Of a stretch of 10,476 nucleotides of DNA, positions 6,354-10,476 are shown piece after piece (the first letter of the stretch is position 1; every line of letters begins with the position of its first letter). Location of the stretch: positions 1 to 10,476 of the forward strand of contig CAYJXJ010000167.1 in NCBI GenBank assembly GCA_964374095.1, read 5' to 3'. The position numbers were made by a program, and so were the translations under genes. Source of the DNA: CAYJXJ01 sp964374095 (lineage in GTDB: Bacteria; Elusimicrobiota; Elusimicrobia; UBA1565; UBA9628). The notes under the pieces are model-generated. The model was not told where the DNA came from and searched no databases. It worked only from the letters and a program-made list of their open reading frames with translations.

Positions 6354-8102
6354 GGGCTGTCCCGTCCGCTTGCGAATCTCGCCGCGCAGTTCCTCGGAAA
6401 GCTCCTCCATCTCCGAGATGGCATCCTCGATGAGCCGATCGCGGTTATAGGGCCGGCTTTCGGAGATCGTCTCCTTGCGGGGAGCCGGGGGCTTAGCCGC
6501 GGCCGCGGTCGGCTGAGGCGGCATCCGCGCCGCGACGGCCGCGGCCGCGGGGGAGGAGACCGGCTCAGCCCTCGCCTCCGACGCCGGCGGCTCGGGAGCG
6601 CGGGAGAGCCCCACGGCGACCCCGGCCTTGGCGAGCCAGCGCTGGGCCACGTCGGATTTGACCGCGAAATTGACCGAGGTGATGGCCAGGCCGTCGGCGG
6701 CGCGGCGCGACATCAGGGTGTTGACCCCGATGATGTCTCCCGCGTGATTGAGCAGGGGGCCGCCCGAATTGCCGCGGTTGATGGAGGCGTCGGTTTGGAA
6801 GACGTTCTTGCCCTTCTTGCCGCCCATGTCCCGCATGACCGTGCTCACCACGCCCGTCGTGAGGGTCCAAAGCCCGCCCTGTTCGGGGTGGCCGATGGCC
6901 GCGACCCGGTCTCCGATCTCGACCTCGTCGGGGTCGGCGAGGGTCAGGGTTTTGAACGCCGCGGGAGGCTTTTCGATCTGGATCAGGGCCAGGTCCAGGG
7001 CCGCGTCCCAGGCGATTCCCCGCGCGACCATCGGATCTCTCAGGTCTTGCTTGTGATCCCCCGTCATTTTCGCGGGCTTGAGATAGACTTGGACGGCGGG
7101 CCAGGGTTGGCGCGTGGAGTCGCGGATCACCACGTGCGCGTTGGTCAGGACCCGGCCCGCGGCGTCCAAAAGGCTTCCGCTGCCGAGCTCGCCCTGGCCG
7201 TCCTGGGCCGCGCAGAGGATGAGGACCACGCCCGCCGCGGCCTTGGAGTAGATGGCGCGGGGCTTGAATTCCGCCTCCAGGGCGGCCGGGACCGGCGCCG
7301 GCGCGGCCGCGACCTTGACGATCGGGGCCTCCTCCCGCGGGGCTTGCCGGTCGGAAGGGGCCGGAGCCTCGACTCCCTGGTAGTCCGCGCGGGCCAGTTC
7401 GGAGTAAAGATGCCCGGCCAGGAAATGCGCCCTGGCCGCGTCGGCGGGAGCGAGGGTCTTCTCCATCCATGAGCGGCGGATGTTGTCCAGGGCCTCCTCG
7501 ATCGCGGCGGTCGGCGCGGCCGCCGGGCGGCCCGGCGCCGCGGCCCCGTCGACCGGAATCTCAGGGGTCAGACCGCGGCAATAGCCGGCCCAGCCCGCGG
7601 CGACGAGGGCCTTGTCGCTGGGGTTCTCCGGCGGAGCGGACAAGAACAGTTTGGGAGGGTCGGGTAGGGGGGGGGCGTGGGGGAGCTTGGCCCAGGACTT
7701 GAGCGCCTGGTTGGCTTCCGCCCGCAGGGTGAGGGCCAAAGGCATCTGGAGGGACTGGACTAACTGCGAGACCGACAGGGCCTGATAGATGCGCCGGAGA
7801 TCGGCTTGCGCAGCGGGGCTTGGAGAGCTCAACAGCCGTTCCCGGAGGCGGCCCGCCCGGTCGGTGAGACGCTGGTCCAGGTCCTCCCCCTGATCCGTCG
7901 GGATGCCGCCCCGCACGGCGGCGACGGCCGTCACGCGGGCTTTCCGGACCGGCTGGGAATTGAGGTAGGCCGACACCCGCCGCAGCAGCCGCGACAGGCG
8001 GGTCGGCGTCTCGGCGGCCCGGAGGCCGCCGCCGGCAGGGAGGAACAAAGCGGCGGCGAAGAAAGCCGATGCCGCCGCCGCATGACGGGTCGATGGGCGC
8101 AT
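6351..8102 (-). CDS. Secreted trypsin-like (HtrA/DegP-fold) serine protease without a PDZ domain
   Basis: The 583-residue protein has a signal peptide (about 1-30, ending LRAA before Glu31) and an Ala/Pro-rich, mainly helical N-terminal region (31-280) that I do not recognise. The S1C-type protease domain runs from about 282 to 495. The triad is visible: His323 in 'VLTNAHVVI', Asp370 in 'DAALDLALIQIE', Ser446 in 'DASINRGNSGGPLLN'. 'GSGSLLDAAG' and the late strand 'ITSVNFAVKSD' also fit. DegP/HtrA relatives normally carry one or two PDZ domains after the protease domain. Here the domain is followed instead by a Pro/Ala linker (501-542) and a charged, helix-prone tail (557-577, 'EDAISEMEELSEELRGEI') that could be a coiled coil or docking helix. 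It probably acts in the periplasm on envelope proteins, perhaps on or with the coupled NlpC/P60 enzyme. The start is supported by the signal peptide and by the promoter directly upstream. Confidence 0.9.
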   Translation of the reverse strand: MRPSTRHAAAASAFFAAALFLPAGGGLRAAETPTRLSRLLRRVSAYLNSQPVRKARVTAVAAVRGGIPTDQGEDLDQRLTDRAGRLRERLLSSPSPAAQADLRRIYQALSVSQLVQSLQMPLALTLRAEANQALKSWAKLPHAPPLPDPPKLFLSAPPENPSDKALVAAGWAGYCRGLTPEIPVDGAAAPGRPAAAPTAAIEEALDNIRRSWMEKTLAPADAARAHFLAGHLYSELARADYQGVEAPAPSDRQAPREEAPIVKVAAAPAPVPAALEAEFKPRAIYSKAAAGVVLILCAAQDGQGELGSGSLLDAAGRVLTNAHVVIRDSTRQPWPAVQVYLKPAKMTGDHKQDLRDPMVARGIAWDAALDLALIQIEKPPAAFKTLTLADPDEVEIGDRVAAIGHPEQGGLWTLTTGVVSTVMRDMGGKKGKNVFQTDASINRGNSGGPLLNHAGDIIGVNTLMSRRAADGLAITSVNFAVKSDVAQRWLAKAGVAVGLSRAPEPPASEARAEPVSSPAAAAVAARMPPQPTAAAAKPPAPRKETISESRPYNRDRLIEDAISEMEELSEELRGEIRKRTGQP

Positions 8103-8107
8103 AAGTC

Positions 8108-8136
8108 AATTTAACAGACCGGACCGGGAATGTCAA
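8108..8136 (-). promoter_or_regulatory. Strong sigma-70-like promoter of the protease-NlpC/P60 operon
   Basis: On the minus strand a perfect TTGACA (8136-8131) is followed after exactly 17 bp by TAAATT (8113-8108), preceded by TGT as an extended -10 element. Transcription would start 6-7 bases further on, which falls on the A or T of the start codon (8102-8100). The mRNA should therefore be leaderless, in agreement with the absence of a Shine-Dalgarno sequence. Confidence 0.7.
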
Positions 8137-8150
8137 TACGCCGTTTGACA
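8131..8150. promoter_or_regulatory. Back-to-back -35 boxes forming a TGTCAA-N8-TTGACA dyad
   Basis: The two -35 hexamers of the divergent promoters are exact inverted copies separated by eight bases. Polymerases bound at the two promoters would probably exclude each other. The same dyad would also suit a dimeric regulator touching both promoters. No second copy of this dyad is seen elsewhere in the window. Confidence 0.5.
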
Positions 8151-8173
8151 CACCGGGGCGGGCTTGATTTTGT
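8145..8173 (+). promoter_or_regulatory. Promoter of the AsmA-family gene
   Basis: A perfect TTGACA at 8145-8150 is followed after 17 bp by TTTTGT (8168-8173, 3 of 6 matches), with TGA just upstream as an extended -10. Less well-spaced alternatives are TGTAAC (8171-8176) and TAACAT (8173-8178). All of them place the transcript start within about six bases of the ATG at 8185. There is no Shine-Dalgarno, so translation is probably of the leaderless or near-leaderless type. Confidence 0.5.
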
Positions 8174-8184
8174 AACATCCCTTA

Positions 8185-10476
8185 ATGGCCGCCCGGCGCT
8201 TCCTGGCGCTCAAAATTCTCCTGGGGCTCGCCGCCTTCGCCGTCGCCCTGGCGGCCCTGGGGACGTTGGCGCTGCGCCGCTACCTGCCCCCGGAGAAGCT
8301 CAAGGAACTGTTGGTCCAACAGGCGCAGAAGGCGCTGGCCCGCGAGGTGAGGCTGCGCGATGTCTCCCTCTCTTTGGTGGGAGGTTTGGGCGTCGCGGGT
8401 CTCGAGATCTCCGAAGCCGGGGGCTTCGCCAAAGGGAGCTTCGCCAGCATTGATTCGTTCGTCCTCAAGGTCCAATGGCGCCCCCTGCTGTCGCGCCGCG
8501 TGGTCGTCGACCAGATTTCGGTGTCGGGGCTCTCCCTCCAAGTCGTCAAGCGCCGCGGCGGCGCGCTCAATGTCTCCGACCTGGGAGGGGCGGCGAAGGA
8601 TAAGTCCGAGAAGAAGGAGAAGGAAGGCCCACCCGCCCTGCCTATCGAGTTGAGCGTGCGCCGGGCCAAAATCACGGGAGCCCGCGCGGCGTACTCCGAC
8701 GAGGCCTCCGGGGCGCGCTGGACCGTCTCGGACCTCGCGGCGCAGGCCGCTGGGTTCTCGCTCAACGCTCCTTTCCAGGCCGCCGTCTCGTTTAAGGCCG
8801 AGGGACGGGGCGCGGCCGGGCCGATCTCGGCGCGGCTGGCCTTTGACGGAGACGTCGATCTCGCCGGCCTCGATAAGGAAAAGCTCGACGTCGCGATCAA
8901 ATCTCTCGAAGCCTCCGCCTTGGGCTGGGAGCTCAAGGCCGCGGGGAAGGTCCGCAACGCCCTCGCCCCCGAAGCCGATATTCAAGTATCCGTGGCTCGG
9001 GGCTCCGAACTGGTCAAAGGCGCCCTCAAGGCTTGGGTCCGCCCGGGGCCGCCGCTCGCGATTTCGGCGGAATTCGACCTGAAGACTCGAGAGTTCAAGC
9101 CCGCCGACCTGGGGGTCGCGAAGGTTCCCGCGGGCCTGGTCGCGCCGGAGGCCCGCGTCAGCGGCCGCCTGGCCCTTTCGGGCGAGGACCTCGAATTGAA
9201 GGCGCTGTCATTGCAGTCGGCCCGCGGCGAACTCTCGGCATCCGGCAAGGTCCGCAAAGCCCTGTCCAAGCCCGAACCGGCGCTCTTGGTTTCGGTTCGT
9301 CTGGATCTGCCCCCGCTCCAGGAGAAGGATTTCGCCGGGTTGGCCCAGGTTCCGGCGGGCCTGGCGCTCCCGGCGACGAAACTCCGAGTCAAGGCTTTCG
9401 TGGGCTTGGACGCCGCGAGCCTCGAGACCTTCGACGCCGAGGTGGGACAGAGCCGTCTCAACCTGTCCGGCCGCGTGGGGGGGCTGGCATCCGGGAGCCC
9501 CGTGCTTGACCTCAAGCTCAAGGACAGCACGCTGGCGCTGGCCGAGGCCGGGTCGATCCTGCCCGCCGGGCGGGAACTGGGGCTGACGGGACGCGCGGTG
9601 GCCGACATGTCCATCGCGGGTCCGGCCTCCCAACCCATACTCCAGGGGAGCGCCCGGCTGGAGGGCGTGGGGGCCCGCGCCGCCGGGCTCGAGCTCTCGG
9701 GTTTCTCCGGCTCCGTGGCCGCCAACCCCGCGGTCATCCGGCTCGATGGATTGTCGGGGACGGTGTGGGGTGGGCGCCTGAGGGTTTCCGGGAGCGTCGC
9801 CGACTACCGGCGCGAGCCCGACATAAAAATGCACGCCCGCCTCGACCGTCTGGATTTGGGAAGCATACTGGGCGCGAAGGCGCCCCCGGGCAAGGAGGCC
9901 TCCCCGGGAGCCAAGCCGCCCGCCGCGTCGCCCGCGGCGTCCTCGTCGCGCAAGCCGGTCAAGACCTCGGGCTCCTTCAAGATAGACGAGATCGTCCATC
10001 CCCACTTCCAGGGACGCGACCTGTCCTTGGAATGGGGGCTCACCGGCGTGACCCCCGATTTCAAGGCATTGAGCGGGTCGGCCGCGCTGCGGGTCAAGTC
10101 CGGAGAATTCGAGAGCATGGAGGCCCTGACCGAGAAGTTCCCCGCCGCCAGGGTCCTCCTCATGCCCCTGATCGTGCTCCAGCGCGTGGGCAAGCTCCCC
10201 GTGCTGCAGGGGATGCCCGACCTTTCGAAAGTGAACTTCACCGAGATCGTCGGCGACTACGCCTTCGAGCGCGGGGTGATGACGCTCAAGCAGTCGCGGC
10301 TCGTGAGCACGGCGGTGGCGGTCGACTCGCGCGGCCAGGTGGATCTGGGGGGGGACAAGCTCGACCTCCAGATCACCGCGCGCATCGGCAACCTCGTGCC
10401 TCTGGAGTTCAACGCGGGAGGAACCCTCTCCGATCCCAAGGTCCGCCTCAGCGCCCGGACCCTCGTCGAGATCGGA
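8185..10476 (+). CDS. AsmA-family inner-membrane-anchored lipid-transfer-type protein (3' truncated)
   Basis: The frame is open for 764 residues and runs off the end of the window. It begins with a basic N-terminus and one membrane segment (about 8-30), followed by the AsmA start: 'LPPEKLKELLVQQAQKALAR' (34-53), 'VRLRDVSLSLVGGLGVAGLEI' region (55-75), and 'VVVDQISVSGLSLQVVK' (106-122). Long beta-rich repeats follow, for example two degenerate copies around 'AAGKVRNAL' (252-260) and 'ASGKVRKAL' (352-360), and around 'VPAGLVAPEARVSG' (314-327) and 'VPAGLALPATKLRV' (389-402). A low-complexity Pro/Ala/Ser stretch lies at 564-592. The part from about 628, including 'KVNFTEIVGDYAFERGVMTL' (682-701), is the typical AsmA C-terminal region, so the gene probably ends soon. 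AsmA-family proteins span the periplasm and are implicated in phospholipid movement to the outer membrane. A charged Lys/Glu run (138-147) interrupts the first repeat. The ATG at 8185 is set by the promoter and by the membrane anchor. Confidence 0.9.
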   Translation, partial: MAARRFLALKILLGLAAFAVALAALGTLALRRYLPPEKLKELLVQQAQKALAREVRLRDVSLSLVGGLGVAGLEISEAGGFAKGSFASIDSFVLKVQWRPLLSRRVVVDQISVSGLSLQVVKRRGGALNVSDLGGAAKDKSEKKEKEGPPALPIELSVRRAKITGARAAYSDEASGARWTVSDLAAQAAGFSLNAPFQAAVSFKAEGRGAAGPISARLAFDGDVDLAGLDKEKLDVAIKSLEASALGWELKAAGKVRNALAPEADIQVSVARGSELVKGALKAWVRPGPPLAISAEFDLKTREFKPADLGVAKVPAGLVAPEARVSGRLALSGEDLELKALSLQSARGELSASGKVRKALSKPEPALLVSVRLDLPPLQEKDFAGLAQVPAGLALPATKLRVKAFVGLDAASLETFDAEVGQSRLNLSGRVGGLASGSPVLDLKLKDSTLALAEAGSILPAGRELGLTGRAVADMSIAGPASQPILQGSARLEGVGARAAGLELSGFSGSVAANPAVIRLDGLSGTVWGGRLRVSGSVADYRREPDIKMHARLDRLDLGSILGAKAPPGKEASPGAKPPAASPAASSSRKPVKTSGSFKIDEIVHPHFQGRDLSLEWGLTGVTPDFKALSGSAALRVKSGEFESMEALTEKFPAARVLLMPLIVLQRVGKLPVLQGMPDLSKVNFTEIVGDYAFERGVMTLKQSRLVSTAVAVDSRGQVDLGGDKLDLQITARIGNLVPLEFNAGGTLSDPKVRLSARTLVEIG

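Noticed and set aside
5773..6450. Plus-strand open frame of 225 codons across the protease/NlpC junction
   Set aside because: It covers the TGATG junction of two well-supported minus-strand genes and has no recognisable motif.
7667..7675. G9 run in the protease gene as a second phase-variation tract
   Set aside because: At nine bases, in a Pro-rich coding stretch of a very GC-rich genome, it is not clearly beyond expectation; similar 7-8-base runs occur across the window.
9208..10005. Minus-strand open frame of 265 codons inside the AsmA-family gene
   Set aside because: It is antisense to beta-repeat sequence typical of AsmA; the Gly/Arg/Pro-rich product looks like noise.

Overview
This window comes from a GC-rich (roughly 70% by eye) diderm bacterium. 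An AsmA-family protein, secreted proteases and a secreted NlpC/P60 hydrolase with long Pro/Ala linkers all point to a Gram-negative-type envelope. The lineage cannot be fixed from sequence alone. The mix of a bacterial STELLO-family protein, GT39-like/TPR membrane proteins and very Pro/Ala-rich envelope proteins would fit GC-rich uncultured groups such as Elusimicrobiota, but that is only a guess. I see no rRNA, tRNA, CRISPR array or insertion sequence. Coding density is very high; the gene-free gaps are 148, 112 and 82 bases, so none exceeds 300.

Region 1 (1-262) holds the 3' end of an MFS-type transporter on the + strand. Its tail overlaps, tail to tail by 38 bases, the end of a large minus-strand gene.

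Region 2 (225-4676) looks like a cell-surface glycosylation module. The large minus-strand gene encodes a polytopic membrane protein resembling GT39/ArnT-type GT-C glycosyltransferases, fused to a C-terminal TPR domain through a Pro-rich linker that contains an 11-base G/C homopolymer. Divergent from it is a two-gene unit joined by an ATGA overlap. Its first gene is a soluble GT2 enzyme of the polyprenyl-phosphate sugar synthase (DPM1-like) type, and its second is a clear STELLO/DUF288 family putative glycosyltransferase. A perfect 10-bp inverted repeat lies in the divergent intergenic region. A plausible scheme, which is inference, is that the GT2 enzyme charges a lipid carrier, the GT-C protein uses it on the outer face, and STELLO adds or supplies another sugar.

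Region 3 (4677-4788) separates convergent genes and contains a perfect 16-bp-arm palindrome without a normal U tract.

Region 4 (4789-8102, minus strand) is a translationally coupled pair (TGATG junction): a secreted HtrA-like trypsin-fold protease without a PDZ domain, then a secreted NlpC/P60 cell-wall hydrolase. Both have signal peptides, so they probably act in the periplasm on peptidoglycan or envelope proteins.

Region 5 (8103-10476) starts with a compact divergent promoter in which two perfect TTGACA -35 boxes sit back to back, 8 bp apart. Both transcripts are predicted to be leaderless or nearly so. The + strand gene is an AsmA-family lipid-transfer-type protein that runs off the end of the window.
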